64,000 bases of DNA from NCBI RefSeq assembly GCF_964355755.1, contig NC_092672.1, positions 13,698,501 to 13,762,500 of the forward strand, in the 5' to 3' direction. A program made the position numbers and the translations under genes. The DNA is from Antedon mediterranea. Taxonomy: Eukaryota > Echinodermata > Crinoidea > Comatulida > Antedonidae. Shown piece after piece: positions 23,596 through 35,047 of this stretch (position 1 is its first letter; each line of letters begins with the position of its first letter). Under the pieces are notes generated by a model that saw only the letters and a program-made list of their open reading frames with translations, was not told the DNA's origin and made no database searches.

Positions 23596-24833
23596 GAGTC
23601 AATTGTCAAGCAACGGTTATTAAATGAATGTGGTGAATCCTTAGACTCAAATCAATTCGCGTATGAGAGTAAGGTTGGGGTGACTGATGCTCTTCTCACT
23701 TTTCTTCATTCTATTTACTCTCACCTGAGAAGAAAGGTTCATATGCCAGATCTATGTTCTTTGACTTCTCCTCGCCTTTAATACCATCTTACCTCACTTG
23801 TTACTCCGTAAACTGTCCACTCTAAGCATCAGTCCCCACATCTCACGATGGATAGCAGATTGTTTATACAATAGGCCTCAATATGTCATGGTTTGGGGAT
23901 GTGTTACCTGTTTCAGTTATCACTAACACTGGTGTACCTCAGGGGTGTGTGTTGTGTCCAGACTACTGTTCTCAATTTACACCAATGACTTCCACCTCGA
24001 TAACAATGCATGTAAGCTAATACGCTATTCTGATGACACTGTCATCACAGGGCTTATTTGTTCAGAGGATGAGAATAACTACCGAAACTCTATAGTTAAT
24101 TTTATATCTTGGTGTGACGATAATTATTTAATATTAAATGCCTCAAAAACAAAGGAGATGGTGTTTAATTTTAGGAAGAAATATTCACCCATTGAGGCAG
24201 TTATAATTAAGAATAATGAAATAGATGTTGTCAATAAATTTAAGTATCTTGGTACCATTATAGATAAGGACCTTTGTTGGACGCCTAATACAATATACCT
24301 TACTAAGAAAGCTAATCAGCGCCTGTATTTTCTCAGAAATTTGAAAAAGGTCAGGGTTAGTGAGGATATTCTTTATTTATTTTTCTCTAGTGTTATTGTA
24401 AGTGTACTTTTATACAACTGCATTGTCTGGTTTGCCAGTCTATCAGGAATAAACAAGGATAAATTTAAGAAAGTTATGAAACGGGCTGGCAGAGTAATTG
24501 GCTGCAATGTAAAACATGTCGATGATATACATACTTTTTATAAGCATTTTGTCAAGATCATGAATAATACAAAACACCCTTTAAATCAGTATATTGTGTA
24601 TCAAAGGTCAGGTAGGATTAGGCCTCTTAAGGGTCATACTAATCGACACAGAAACTCCTTCCTAGTAAATGCAATCCATGAGTTCAGCTGTAGATTTTTA
24701 AGATAATGTTTCAGTTTAGTATTTATTTATGTTGTAGTGTGGTGAGTTCTTGCAGCAAGCAAGAAGAATTTCAACTGTCACATGTTTGACCTTTGACAAT
24801 AAAGTTTTCTTGTATCTTGTATCATTTATCTTG
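23081..24833 (+). mobile_element. Rex1/Babar-like LINE, 5' truncated, broken
   Basis: RT-coding sequence in the CR1 group, resembling Rex1/Babar. In order it shows ANGPDGVKAKLLK (about 23,380), DYRPIVFTALPMK (23,550), FSSAFNTI (about 23,768), GVPQGCVL (about 23,932) and RYSDDTVI (24,025). The Rex1-style C-terminus has KYLGTIIDKDLCW, QRLYFLRNLKKV, HPLNQYIVYQRSGRIRP and NSFLVNAIHEF. The 3' end has ACAATAAAG and short CTTGTATC-like repeats (24,808-24,833), typical of this group. The RT is interrupted by a stop at 23,593 and by frameshifts up to 23,945. Confidence 0.82.
23945..24706 (+). pseudogene. Rex1-like RT, C-terminal half
   Basis: A 253-codon frame that begins within the GVPQG motif region and keeps the catalytic box as YSDD (RYSDDTVI). 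It is followed by the thumb and C-terminal region characteristic of Rex1/Babar, ending with HEFSCRFLR and a stop at 24,704. It is out of frame with the N-terminal half, so the element is dead. Confidence 0.78.
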
Positions 24834-24963
24834 TAGTACGAAAATGGGGGTCACTATTTACGACAACAGAGTTACTGTTACTGTGCTGTACGTCGAGCAT
24901 GAGTCTGGATGTTTCTGGTGAGTTAGACGACAGTTACCTGTCTACACAAGATGACAGGGAACA

Positions 24964-25464
24964 TTGACTAGCACTGGGTCAAATGTTGATGAAAGGGTAT
25001 CACAAGCTAGTAATGTGTCTACTATTGGAGATGTGGTGACACAAACATGTTCTGGCAGCTGGGCAGATTGCGATATGAAGGACCTTCATGAAGATCAAAA
25101 GCTGGTAATTCAGGAAGAAGCTAGTTCTGAGAAAGAAATGCCAATGGCATCCGCTGTTAAGGAGACGGTCAGACGAGAAAGGGCCCAAGTTAAACTTGAC
25201 AGTTCAAAATTTGCCAAGGAAAGAGGCTTTATATTAAGCTGCCCCAAGGGTTGCACCAAGGGGTCCTTTACGGCTTGGGCTACATATGTAGACCATATGG
25301 CGAAGAAGCACGGCAAAAGTAACGTAATGGCCAACTGCCCGGTTAGAGCGTGTAGAAGGTGGATGTCGAGACCTTCCGAAGTAATCCCGCACCTGGTCGA
25401 AGTGCATACTGGGTATGTATTGAGAACGTCAGTGAACGACATGGTTTGCCTATCGTTGCCATAG
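24964..25464 (+). pseudogene. LINE copy A ORF1, double C2H2 finger
   Basis: A 166-codon frame with an acidic N-terminal half (to residue 60) and two C2H2-type fingers: C93/C97/H111/H116 and C125/C130/H143/H148. The finger spacing matches that of the minus-strand copy while most other residues differ, which suggests selection on the fingers before the copy died. ORF2 coding begins within a few bases of its end, as in the sister copies. Upstream ORF1 coding is broken by stops. Confidence 0.75.
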
Positions 25465-25469
25465 AAATG

Positions 25470-26315
25470 AGAGTTTTTAGCTTAATTTTATTTTTAGCAA
25501 TGGTCTTTTTTCGTTCTTTAAATGTAAATGGGTTAAGAGATCCTGTAAAGAGGACTTTTATTTTTAATTCGTGTAGGCAAACGAAATATGATGTTATTTT
25601 TTTTAAAGAAGTTCATTGTGGTATGGATACCGACCAGTGATCACTTGAGTGGGGTGCAAGCGCCTTTTGGGGTGTAAGTTCTAATAGAAGTGGGGGCGTC
25701 GGGATATTACTTTCGAAAGTTCGCAGGGATGTGAATGGTACTGTGATCTCAGGATTGGTAATGTTCGGAGAGAAATTGGTGAAGCTCTGTTGTGTGTATG
25801 CTCCAAATGACCCGGCAATTAGAAAGACGTACTTCGCCGCGCTGACGGATTTCCCCATTCGTGCCTTGTGTCCTAGGTGGGGACTTTAATTGCATTATGG
25901 ATGGAGATATAGACAAAGTGGGGGAAACCCGGGGCTCGGAATGTCCGGCTCTGTCGAATTACGTGATTTTTGTCATGATTATTGCATGGCCGACCAGTTC
26001 CGCTTGTTACATCTTAATACCGTTAGCCCATCCTGGTGTTCAAGCGCAAAGGCCTGTAGACTTGATAGGTTTTATGCGTCCCCTTCAATCCATGTTAAGC
26101 GTTTTGAGTACACTGTATGTGCATGCTCTGATCATGAATGGACAGTAATGGAAGCAGAGGTATCATCCTGCATAAGAAAAGGGAAAGGCGTATGGAAATC
26201 CAATATTTCTGTTCTGAATGATCCCGTTTTTACTGAAGACTTCACTCATAGATATAATTTGTGGCAAACTTTAAAGCATGGTTTCCGTCAATTCTTGAAT
26301 GGTGGGACGATTTAA
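25470..26315 (+). pseudogene. LINE copy A ORF2, AP endonuclease part
   Basis: Endonuclease motifs survive across frames: RSLNVNGLRD (25,513), KEVHC (25,606), GGDFNC (25,877) and SDHEW (about 26,130). A stop lies at 25,638-25,640 and at least one frameshift between 25,900 and 26,100. In LINEs this enzyme nicks the target for target-primed reverse transcription. Here it cannot be made as one protein. Confidence 0.75.
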
Positions 26316-26473
26316 AGAGGTCTAAAGAGGTTATTACCACCACTCGGTGAGGATCAGTAAGTCAAAGAAAAATGAAAGGGAACAATTGGAGAATGAGTAT
26401 GAGCAACTCAAATACAAGCTCAACCTGTCTAAAGATGAGCAGTAATGGTTAAATTAATTAATGGTTAGATTCA

Positions 26474-28992
26474 ATGGCAGCAATAAAGGTTAAGTTAAAC
26501 AAGCTAGCCCAGGTAGAAAGAGAAGGGGCCCGAATTAGGGCAAGAGTCCAATTTTTAGAGGAAGGGGAAAAGACCTCCAAGTTCTTTTTTGGCCATGAAA
26601 AAGGAAAGAAGAAACTGATCAGGTCAGTGCGTAAGAGCAAAGCCGAGATCGTCACTGATACCGAGGAAATTACTGAGGATTTTGCTGACTATTATCAGGA
26701 TCTGTTTGACGGAAGCGACAGAAAGTTAGACATACCCGGACAAGAAAGCTTCTTGAATGGTGTATAAAAGCAAGTTCCCAAGAACAAAGGTGAACGATTT
26801 GGAAGGAACTGTAGATGTGGCCGAGTTTTAGAAAGCTATTTCTTCCATGTCCAAAGACAATTCACCTGGGTCAGATGGCTTGCCTGTGGAATTTTATTTG
26901 GAATTTTGGTCGCTTATCTGCGCCGACTTGATTGAGGTTTATACTTCAGTATTTCAGTCAGGTAGTTTGTCGAAATCGCAACGGGGTGGTCTTATAACCA
27001 TTTTACAAAAGCCTTGGGATAGCCAAGAACCAAAGAACCGGCGTCCTATCACCCTGCTAAATGTTTACTATAAGATTTTGGCAAAAGTGCTTTTTCTTCG
27101 TTTGGGTAGCGTGATGGGTGACTTGGTAGGCCCCTTACAAATATGTAGCGTTCCCGGCAGACGTCTTCAATCTAATTTAGTTCTTCTAAGGGATATTGTG
27201 GAATTTTCATCAAGACGTAAGTTTCCCTTAGCAATCATATCTTTTGATCAAGAAAAAGCTTTTGACAGAGTTAACGTTGATTTTTTATTTCAAGTGTTGA
27301 GAAGGATGGGGTTTGGCATGAAGTTTCTTCAATGGCTGCGTGTTTTGTACTGCAACCTATTTAGCGGTGTGATGGTCAATGGTTTTGTTTCTCGTTCATT
27401 TCCGTTAACTCGGGGGGTGAGGCAAGGTTGCCCGCTGTCTCTTTTGTTGTATATTTTATACATGGAAACATTGGCGTGCAGGATTCAAAGTTCCGAGTGC
27501 ATTCAAAGAGTAACGCTCCCCTGGAAGCGTTGGGAAAGAATGCAAGTTCATCCAATACGCAGATGACCTCACATGTATTAATTCGTCTCGTTTCTCTGTT
27601 ATTTCTTTGGTAAAATTATTAAAGGCGTTTGAGGGGGTCTCTGGTTCCCGATTTAATCTTTTAAAAACATGTGGTCTGTTATGGTGTGTGTTATGCGGAT
27701 TATCCCGACTTCCTGGGGTGGATTCAGTCCCGTGGTCTGCGAATTCTTTAAGAGTTTGCGGGGTGAAGTTAGGGGCTCAACATCCCGGCCTGGCTACGTG
27801 GGAAAAAGTGGTGGGGCGGGTCCAGACAACAGTTGGAAAATGGAAAAACAGGAAAATGTCTGTAATGAGTAGAGTCCTGATTTTGAATTCTTTAGCGTTA
27901 CCTATTGTGTTGTATGTAGCTCCTGTTTACGTAGCTCCGATGGCTTTGGTCAAGCGTATATATAAGTGCATGTTCTCCTTCGTGTGGTGGAGGGGTGGTA
28001 GAGAAATTGTTTCACGGAAGACTTTATTTTTGCCAAAAAGTAAAGGTGGCTTGGGTCTATTAGATCCGGTGGCGAAATGTGAAAGTATTCTAATTTCCTC
28101 CATGTCACAGGTTTGCAAAGGGGTTGAATGGTCTTTCTTTGGTGCCTTGTGGTTAGGTCGGGTTCTTCATCGACTTGGGATTTTGGTGTGGGATAACAAC
28201 CGTCCCCATGATATGGAACCTCCAAAGGTATATGACCATCTGGAGAAATTGTGTGCAGATTATTGGTTCCTATGCAAGAAACAAGTTGCTTGGCATCAGT
28301 TATCGAGTAAATAGGTTTTTAATGCTATATTAGAAGGTAACAGTTATGTGGCTTTGTGTGTGAGTTCAAGACCGGCCCAGGATTGGGATTTAGCCTTTAA
28401 GGCTCTATGGGGTGGTAGAATCTTTAACCGTAGTAGAGAGGTAGGATGGAAAGCGGTGCATACATGTCTATCGTTTGGAGAAGTTTTGAAACTTCGCAGA
28501 ATGTCGGTCAAGCGTTTTGACTGTCCTTGGTGTGGTGTTACGGAATAAATCAGCCACTGTCTTATGAACTGCTCGCATCTCGCTTTAGTTTGGCAGTGGG
28601 ATGGAAGTGCTTAGTCGCATTCATGGATTGGATGTCTTCTTGTCTGAGGACCACTTGATATTTTTTTTTTCAGTGCGTCTGAGCAGCCTCTTTATGAATT
28701 GGCAGTGTTTTTCATTTCAGAGATTAAGTTTGTTATTTGGAAGGCTAGATGTCAGGCCTTGTTCCACAAAGAATTTGTTTCGGAAGAAGGTCTTATTCTC
28801 TTAATCAAGAAAGCTAAAAAAATTGTATTAATCTGGAATTTACACGACTCAAGCGTCAGTTACCAACTTTTCAAAATTGTTGGTACACACAGGCTGTTTT
28901 CGCATGCGTGGATGGCGAAAATTTGGTTTTTAAGTTGTAAATTAATTCAGTTTTGTGCAGTTTCTGTTTTCTCGCATCTGGTTTTTGTTTAG
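26474..28992 (+). pseudogene. LINE copy A ORF2, RT and C-terminal domain
   Basis: Linker (REGARIRARVQFLEEGEKTS, 26,519) is followed by RT motifs SPGSDGLPVEFY (26,865), RRPITLLNVYYKI (27,040), ISFDQEKAFDRV (27,237) and RGVRQGCPLS (27,415). A frameshift follows, then FIQYADDLTC (27,551) in another frame. The C-terminal part has RRMSVKRFDCPWCG (a Zn-binding CxxC, about 28,496) and EIKFVIWKAR (28,720). Frame breaks lie near 26,767-26,846, 27,560 and 28,314. Confidence 0.78.
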
Positions 28993-29271
28993 TTTTTAGA
29001 GGCATGGAGGATCGTACTCTCACGTATTCCGGTCTGCCGTGGGCAGCCTGCATGGGGTTGAACGCTTAGTGGTTTTGTTCTAACTTAGTTTATCCTTGCG
29101 TTCGCTCTAAATCAAAAAGGAGTATCTGTTCTTTTCTGTTTCTTTTACTGTTACATTTTTACCGGTATGGCTTAACACATCGATAGAATGAATACATTAG
29201 CTACATTGTATGTAAATTAAACCGGAATAAGGACCTGTGTTTAACATGGCCAGTTTTATGACAATCGGGTC

Positions 29272-30349
29272 GTTGTAACATCTTGATTGTCAAATGTGAG
29301 GTGGATGATGGTGTGGTGAAGCACATGTTATCCCGATATGGCGAAGTCACTGAATCGAGACGGCTTTTTTTATAGCCATCAGCCTACGATTTAAACGGAA
29401 ATCGCCAGTACAAGATGGAATTGACGCGTCACAGATTCGCATCGGATCAAGGGACTGTTGGTTGCGGTATGGACAGCTTAAAACGTGCCTGAGGTGTGGG
29501 GTCGTTGGTCACCTGGTCCGAGACTGCTCAGAAAAGAAGAGTTCGAAATGTTTTCTTCTGGGTCATTTGTCCTGTGTAAGAACAAAGTAGTCTGTTTGAT
29601 TTGCACTGAAGCTGGTCATGTAGCTAGGAGTTGTCCTGTTTCTTTCAGCGCTAAAGCTCGTGATGACAGTCAGCATATTATTGAAGAGTATGGATTAATT
29701 TCAAGTGTAGAGGATGATCTTGTGGTGGTTGAAGATAATGTGACGGATGCAGAGGAAGAGTTGGAGGTAGAGAGTAGGAAAGTCAGGCTCGATGTTAGCG
29801 AGTACGTCAGAGAAGGATTTAGGCCCCCTCCAAAGCTCTAATAGTGTTGGAGGTAGTAAAGTGGAGAGAAATGAAGAAGACATGTTGGAGGGAGAGCAGG
29901 AGGAGTTATCCAGCTAGGGTTCTAGTGTTCCTTTACTGCCTAAGGTTGGGAGTATTTTTAATACTGACTGTGAGGACAGTTTGGACAGTGATGATAGTGA
30001 TTCCTCAGATGTAGTGAGTGCCCAAGATTCCTCGAATTTGGTAGTGGCAAAGGATGCATCGGTGAACGCCAAGGCTCTGAAAAAGCCTAAAGAAGCCGGT
30101 TTTCGGAAGGAGACAGGGATGTCTTGCGTGAAAGGTTGTTCGTTACCGTCTTTCTCCTCATGGCGGTCATATGCAGATAATATGGCAAAGAAGCATGAGA
30201 AGAGCGCAGTGGTGAATTTTCCGGTCAAATCTTGCAGGAATTCGGCGACCAGGCCAGCGGATTTATTCGGCCATTTGGCTTCGTTCCACGCGTCCTATGT
30301 TGCTCGCACGGCAGAGCGAGAATTGTTGAGGCAAACTTTTTCGAAATGA
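29272..30349 (+). pseudogene. LINE copy B ORF1: two CCHC knuckles, two C2H2 fingers
   Basis: Domain order is well preserved though frames are not. An RRM-like strand (NILIVKCEVDDG, about 29,278) is followed by knuckle 1, CLRCGVVGHLVRDC, at 29,486-29,527. Knuckle 2, CLICTEAGHVARSC, lies at 29,593-29,634 in another frame. An acidic segment comes next, then C2H2 finger 1 (CVKGC with an altered ADNMAKKH, first His lost to Asn) and finger 2 (first Cys lost: FPVKSC). Stops at about 29,373, 29,839 and 29,917 interrupt it. Lost ligands show decay after insertion. Confidence 0.78.
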
Positions 30350-30379
30350 GTTGTAGGGGACCACTGGTTTACCTTTTTT

Positions 30380-31210
30380 TTGTTTTTAATGGTTTTGTAT
30401 GCTTCATTGAATGTGAATGGATTTCGAGATTCGTCTAGGAGAGCGCAGGTTTTTAGCGATTCCCGACAGGGAAAATTTGATGTTGTATTCCTTCTGGAAG
30501 TTCATTGTGCTTCCGATTCGGAAGGTGATTCATGGGCGAAAGATTGGGCTGGTGGTGCATATTGGTATGGGAACTCTAAAAGAAGTGGTAGTGTTGCGAT
30601 TCTTCTTTGGTTTGGGGTTATCCCTATCAAACATCAGGGAGATCCTACTGGTTCGGTAATGTCAGGCGTGGCTTTGTTGTATTTATGCTTCTAATGATCC
30701 CGCTTGTCGAAAGATTTCTTTAAGGACCTGCCTAAGTTTGTTTCGCCCGCTGTGTCTTGTTTGCTTGGCGGCGATTTTAATTGTGTCCCAGATTTTGACT
30801 TGGATAACGTTGGTGGTAATCATGGGTTAGGAAGTGCAGGGGTTGTCGAGTTAATGGAGTTTTGCTCGGCGCTCGGTCTTCTTGTGGGTCAGTTTCGGAA
30901 GCTGTATCCTGATGTTGTGGCAACGTCGTGGTCATCCGTGGCCAAGGGTGTCGCTTGTAGGTTGGACCGGTTTTCTGCTCCTGATTCGTTTTTAAGTCCA
31001 TTTCCCATTCCGTTTGTGGTTTTTCTGACCATGACTTCGTGGTACTGGATGCGATCGTATCTGAGGAAACCCGCCGTGGTAGCGGTGTTGGAAGTGCATT
31101 GTGGCTGTGTTGTCCGATCCTTGTTTTGTGGAGGATTTCACTACGAAGTTCAGAGGATGGCAGTCGCTCAAACCGGGCTACAATTCAATACTGGACTTGT
31201 GGGATAGTGT
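30380..31210 (+). pseudogene. LINE copy B ORF2, AP endonuclease part
   Basis: Endonuclease motifs in order: YASLNVNGFRD (30,395), LLEVHC (30,492), RSGSVAILL (30,580), LGGDFNC (30,765), ATSWSSVAKG (about 30,921) and SDHDF (about 31,026, shifted frame). The frame breaks near 30,690 and 30,955. Coding stops in the linker after DPCFVEDF and ILDLWDSVKT, where the next element begins. Confidence 0.75.
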
Positions 31211-31221
31211 TAAGACTCGGT

Positions 31222-31484
31222 CGTTAATTATTGAACATTCATCGAGAATTAGCAGGGAGAGAAATCAAGAAATACATGCGATGCGAAAATCATCATGCGA
31301 AAATAGTCAACCCAGGATTACCAACTTCATTAAACCAACATCGCAAGCCTCAAGAGAAATAGTGATTATCCATGAAACAGAAAACAAAGGCAAAGAAACT
31401 GATGTAGAGAAACTAATCGCACCACCAAGCCCTAAACAAACTCAGAAGAAGAAGAGAAAACGTATGAGAAGCAAGTCCACATAG
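31222..31484 (+). pseudogene. LINE L ORF1 C-terminal tail, fused to copy B
   Basis: The frame 31,101-31,484 is a chimera: its first 40 codons belong to LINE copy B and the rest is the basic tail of LINE L ORF1. The tail holds QPRITNFIKP, which resembles a PCNA-interaction (PIP) box with Ile in the last position. It ends with a Lys/Arg cluster (KKKRKRMRS) that looks like a nuclear-localisation signal. The ORF1 core is absent. Confidence 0.55.
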
Positions 31485-31584
31485 ATAGTATGTATCAGTA
31501 TCGTATTATAGAGTTACTTACACTGTTAAGCTATAGTACCGTTATGTAAAGCTTTTAAATTAAGTTATTTAATTCTCATATGAA

Positions 31585-32111
31585 ATGGTTAAAGAAAATA
31601 ATTTACACTTACACTGCGTTTCTTTAAACGTAAAGACAAAAGAAAAACAGCCAAAAATATTTAATTGGGCACATGTTAATAACGTCGATATATTTCTTAT
31701 ACAAGAATCTCATCTCACTGAAGATCGTACTAATGATCTCAATTTCCTTTTGGATGGTGACGCCTTTCATAGCTTTGACACTTCTGCTAACAAAGGAGTG
31801 TCCATTCTTATTAGAAAAAGCTTAGATTACAAATTTATAAAACAGAATTTCGACGTCAGTGGTAGATTCATCCTGTTAACTATCGAAATTCAATGCACAA
31901 TAATTCATGTATATGCTCCAAATGATAGCAAATCACGGAGCACTTCAGAAACATATTCAAAGCTTTTGCAACACAGAATATATTTTAATTGCCGGAGACA
32001 TGAACTGCATCCAAGATAAATTTTGCGACCAAAGAGGCAGTAAGATGAAAATTGATAAATCCGTATTCACGGTTAAAAACTTTTTAAACAAACTTAAATT
32101 AATCGATATTT
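31585..32111 (+). pseudogene. LINE L ORF2, endonuclease first part
   Basis: Starts MVKENNLHLHCVSLNVKTKE, with the N of the first endonuclease motif kept. It continues with FLIQESHL (catalytic Glu), GVSILIRKS and IIHVYAPND. A frameshift near 31,980 moves IAGDMNCIQD and LNKLKLIDI into another frame. The reading is then cut by the nested insertion at 32,112 and resumes at 34,669. Confidence 0.75.
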
Positions 32112-32483
32112 TTTTTTTTCTCTTTTGTGGCGCAAACACCACTTTTATTCACATTCATATTATCTCATATTACATAAAATCGTATTATTTAACTTGTAAA
32201 TGTCGTTACAGTTCATAAGTAACATTTTTACATATATGAATTCTGTATTACTCCTTTTTTCATTAATTTTCTTATATTTTGTTATACACTTGACAGGATC
32301 ATCATTATCATCTATCTCGTTTTAAAATAGTTCACACATTTTCATTTGTTTGTTTTCATTTTACAACCCGGATTATACAATATATTTATATACATGATAA
32401 AAAAAAAAAACAATAATAGCTCAGTACCACCAGTAACCCGTATCACTGTAATTCCTTTTCGGTTAATCGTATCAAATTAGAAT

Positions 32484-33224
32484 TTATATTATCATAATCT
32501 TATTTCTTAAAGCTACCCATTTTTCTATACTTGTTTCTTTATTGTTATATGTTTCACATTCAATGTTATATAACATATTGCTTTTAAATGAATTCCATAA
32601 AGATTTACCCACTGGCTTATTTAGTGCAGATAACATTTTTATTCTATAAATAGTAAATGCTGCAAAAGTGTAAATATAATCTATTAGCTTATCTCCCGTT
32701 CCTAGTATTAATTGTTTAAATGATATATTATTGTGATTTAAACTTACAAAGATACTAAGCATTTTCCTCCAATATTTCTGAATAAATCTACAACTAAAAA
32801 ACAAATGATTTTCATTTTCAATTTCTCCACATTTGTCACACGTTTGTGTTTCCTTAACTTTCCACTGATACAGCCGTTTGTTGGTAGGCAGTATTCTATG
32901 TAACATCTTATAATTGAATTGTGCTAGTTTCTTATCTTTCATTTTACATACTTTCCGTAACCAAGAAGTTTTCCAATCAATGTTGTTATCATTGAAGTAC
33001 TCTTCCCATTTTAGTTGTGACATTGGAATAATGAAATATTCTTTCACAAACCATGAGTATATTAGTTTGGTAGTATTAATCTCATACTTAGTCCCAACTA
33101 CTTCATCATTATCATCACAATTGAAAATATCTACCTCCTTAATAATACGTTTCCATTGAATTGGTATTGCCTTAATAATGCACAAATACTCATTTAACCA
33201 GTTTGTTTTACATTGTAGTTTCAC
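32484..33224 (-). pseudogene. LINE M ORF2 C-terminal domain, zinc-binding
   Basis: A 246-codon continuation of the RT protein in a second frame. It carries NYKMLHRILPTNKRLYQWKV followed by CDKCGEIENENHLFFSC, the zf-RVT-type C-x2-C...H-x4-C motif found at the C-terminus of L1/Tx1-group ORF2 proteins. It is separated from the RT by a single apparent frameshift. Confidence 0.82.
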
Positions 33225-33241
33225 CAGTATTTCGTTCGATG

Positions 33242-34654
33242 TTAAAAAAGTGTTCTTATTAACAATGTCTTTAATACTGATAATGCCACTGTCAATCCAA
33301 TGCTTGTAGAAAAGCGTTTTTTTTTTAGTTTAACGTAGTGGTTTCCCCACAGTTGCTCATTCATTATATCGTTATAAGTTTCAGGTTTTTTTTTTGAGAT
33401 TCTGTTATAATTTATGTAGGCTTTTATCATATTTTTGTAAAACAGTGGAATTTTATCAGAATTAACATCAATAATGTTATAACATGACATATTAAGTAAA
33501 ACATTAACATCACATATTTTTTTAATATAATACATTGGAATATTTTTCCATTTAGCACCATCATCATTCATAATTCTTTTTAACCAGCCACACATGAGTG
33601 CGTTAACATGAAGAGTAAAATCAGGCATTTTAATGCCTCCCATCTCAACATCACCAATTAGAGTTTTTCTTTTTATCTTTTCCCTTTTATTGTTCCAAAT
33701 AAAATTATATATTAGATTTGTAACTTGTGTATATACATATTTTGGAACATCAGTGATATTTGCAGCATATGTTAATTTAGATAGTGCAAGACTTTTCAGG
33801 ATTATTATTCTACCAAAAATTGAGAGATTTCTAGCATTCCATTGTTTTAAAGTCTTTTCTAGCTCTATTAATTTAACATCCCAGTTTTTTCTGGTACATT
33901 CTTCTGTATTATACCCTACATATATGCCTAAAATTTTGATCGGGTGTTTTACCCAATTTAATTCTAAAGGTCTATCTATTATGTTCTTCCATTTACCAAT
34001 CCAAAAAGCATTGGTTTTTTTTTTATTTAGTGTCATTCCAGATACTTCACAAAAACGTTCAATTACACTGACTGCTGACTTAATACTTTTGTCATTACCA
34101 ACATACAAAACAGTATCATCGGCTAATTGGCTTATTCTAGCTTCTATGTTATTTTCATTATTTGGAAGTTTAATACCCTTATAGTCATCTTTGTTTCTTA
34201 TTCTAGATGCCATTACTTCAACCACTAAAATGAATAACAGAGCAGATAGAGGACAACCTTGTCTAATACCTCTTTCCATTTTAAAATTGTTTGAAACCCA
34301 ACCATTGTTAACTGTGACACATTCAACGTTATTGTATAATACTTTTACCCAGTTACAAAAGAACATTCCAAAGTTAAACTTTTCTAGAACATTGAACATA
34401 AAATCTCTACTAATAGAGTCAAAAGCCTTCTTAAAATCTACGGTAATTATTGCCCCTTCGATATCATTACACTCTGTATAATAAAGCAGGTCTTCTATTA
34501 ACCGAATGTTTTCACCAGCGAAACGGCCTTTTATATAACCTTTTTGGTCTGAACTTACTATTGATTTAATAACCATTTTAAGTCTGTTACTTAATACATG
34601 TGCAAGAATTTTGTAATCGGTGTTTAAGAGGGTAATGGGACGCCAATTATTCAA
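33242..34654 (-). pseudogene. LINE M RT (470-codon open frame)
   Basis: The RT core is intact. NNWRPITLLNTDYKILAHVL is followed by ITVDFKKAFDS (D73), RGIRQGCPLSALLF (129-141) and QLADDTVLY with the catalytic ADD at 178-180. The thumb has KILGIYVGY and LSIFGRIIILKSLALSKL. The frame ends early, at 33,242, after a shift at a homopolymer (A run on the minus strand near 33,313-33,325). The C-terminal part continues in another frame. The endonuclease was never copied. Confidence 0.85.
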
Positions 34655-34668
34655 TATAATCGATATTT

Positions 34669-35047
34669 GGAGATTTCTTAATAAAAATAAAATCCAATTT
34701 AAATGGCGTAGAAACTCAGTAAATCTCTATAAAAGATTAGACTATTGGTTTGTATCAAAAAAAGAAATATACCTTCCTGTGATATCAGACCTGCTATATT
34801 CGCAGATCACCAAGGAGTATCAATTAAACTCAACTTAACTGAGGAAAAACGTGGTCGAGGTCTATGGAAATTTAATTCAGACCTCTTACCTGATAACATT
34901 TTTATTAACAGTGTAAACAAAGTAATAGAAAACATCAATAAATCGTCAGATTCTCTTAATCCTGTAGACAAATGGGAACTAATTAAAGTTAAAATTAAAG
35001 AGTACTCAATCAAATACGGAAAAACAAAAACATATTATAAAAATTGA
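34669..35047 (+). pseudogene. LINE L endonuclease, second part
   Basis: Resumes with WRFLNKNKIQFKWRRNS and RLDYWFVSKKE (the conserved D of the RLD motif), then SDLLYS and ADHQGVSIKL in a shifted frame (the DH of the SDH motif retained). The linker RGLWKFNSDLL follows. Reading continues in pieces to about 35,340 (IRSRTKWIEKGKTNSKYF) before the RT. Confidence 0.75.

Larger units (their letters stand above)
24836..29160 (+). mobile_element. Tx1/L1-like LINE copy A, nearly complete but decayed
   Basis: ORF1 C-terminal half, endonuclease, RT and C-terminal domain follow in order on the plus strand, interrupted by several stops and frameshifts. The ORF1 fingers differ clearly from those of the 21.7- and 29.6-kb copies, so this is a separate subfamily. 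The RT carries L1/Tx1-group signatures (SPGSDGLPVEFY, RRPITLLNVYYKILAKVL). The 3' end is not sharp. Coding ends near 28,990 and the next copy's ORF1 is recognisable from about 29,230. Confidence 0.85.
29230..31221 (+). mobile_element. Tx1/L1-like LINE copy B, 3' truncated
   Basis: Same subfamily as the 21.7-22.5 kb minus-strand fragment. It runs from the ORF1 RNA-binding region through the endonuclease and stops in the endonuclease-RT linker near 31,221. There it joins the ORF1 tail of a different LINE. The RT is missing. Loss of the 3' side again implies rearrangement or overwriting by the next element. Confidence 0.8.
32112..34656 (-). mobile_element. Minus-strand 5'-truncated LINE M with 12-bp target duplication
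   Basis: The insertion is flanked by TAATCGATATTT at 32,100-32,111 and 34,657-34,668. It has a T-run on the plus strand right after the left copy, i.e. a poly(A) tail in its own sense. It is 5' truncated at the start of the RT (NNWRPITLLN). These are the standard marks of target-primed reverse transcription. The family is the same broad L1-like group as its host element L. Confidence 0.92.
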
